A stretch of 15,114 bases of DNA from CAYUNT01 sp964446285 (GTDB lineage Bacteria; Sumerlaeota; Sumerlaeia; SLMS01; CAYUNT01), in the NCBI GenBank assembly GCA_964446285.1, contig CAYUNT010000110.1, positions 1-15,114 on the forward strand, written 5' to 3'. The translations under genes and the position numbers were made by a program. How positions within the stretch are numbered: position 1 is the stretch's first letter; every line of letters begins with the position of its first letter. Shown one piece after another: positions 15,093 to 15,114 of this stretch. The notes beneath the pieces were generated by a model. The model did no database searches. It worked only from the letters and a program-made list of their open reading frames with translations, and had not been told where the DNA came from.

Positions 15093-15111
15093 TTTGCTCT
15101 GAAGGAGCAAA
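15093..15111. repeat. Fifth small hairpin, at the window edge
   Basis: TTTGCTC (15093-15099) pairs with GAGCAAA (15105-15111) around TGAAG. The loop core TGAA is the complement of the TTCA loop in hairpins 3 and 4, so this unit may be the same type in the other orientation. The repeat tract probably continues beyond the window. Confidence 0.5.
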
Positions 15112-15114
15112 AGA

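Noticed and set aside
14943..15111. CRISPR array
   Set aside because: Palindromes differ in stem sequence and spacing; there is no constant repeat with uniform spacers and no cas gene.

Overview
The window comes from a GC-rich (roughly 60% by eye) diderm (Gram-negative-type) bacterium. The envelope type follows from a TolC-family outer-membrane channel encoded with a MacAB-type ABC exporter. No rRNA, tRNA or ribosomal protein gene is present, so I cannot place the organism in a phylum. Variable Shine-Dalgarno strength, a very large multi-PAS/GAF hybrid kinase and small palindromic repeats are compatible with an uncultivated or environmental lineage, but that is inference.

Layout. From about position 8090 down to 48, seven genes lie on the minus strand. 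In transcription order they are: a periplasmic adaptor (HlyD/MacA-like, 6687-8090), an ABC ATPase (6011-6682), a MacB-type permease (4776-5987) and a TolC-like outer-membrane lipoprotein (2966-4783). After a 155-bp gap come a proline-rich single-pass membrane protein with a GspG-like C-terminal domain (1881-2810), an NAD-dependent sugar-nucleotide epimerase (931-1875) and a serine O-acetyltransferase (48-875). The first four are nearly contiguous, with gaps of 4 and 23 bp and an 8-bp overlap, and form a complete tripartite efflux operon. The last three form a second run that may be transcribed separately. A 368-bp divergent intergenic region (8091-8458) separates these from the only large plus-strand gene. 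That gene (8459-14698) encodes a 2079-residue soluble hybrid histidine kinase with about seven PAS and three GAF domains, HisKA, HATPase, two receiver domains and an HPt domain. All phosphorelay residues are present.

The last 416 bp (14699-15114) hold a probable intrinsic terminator for the kinase and a short well-initiated ORF that looks like a signal peptide cut off after 34 residues. They also hold a cluster of at least five small hairpins with related loops; four of these are bracketed by an exact 15-bp direct repeat. This AT-richer tract looks like dispersed repeat DNA, perhaps inserted into the start of a gene for an exported protein. A second repeat-like patch (4702-4758) lies inside the start of the TolC-like gene and encodes an unusual pre-signal extension.

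How the genes work together. Adaptor, ATPase, permease and outer-membrane protein should form one trans-envelope pump of unknown substrate. The kinase is divergent from the pump and could sense a cytoplasmic cue, but nothing in the sequence links it to pump expression and no separate response regulator is encoded here. The epimerase and acetyltransferase could serve surface polysaccharide or cysteine synthesis. I saw no CRISPR array, phage gene, transposase or recognisable defence system. The candidates for something new are the GspG-like membrane protein, the repeat-derived N-terminus of the TolC homologue and the hairpin cluster.
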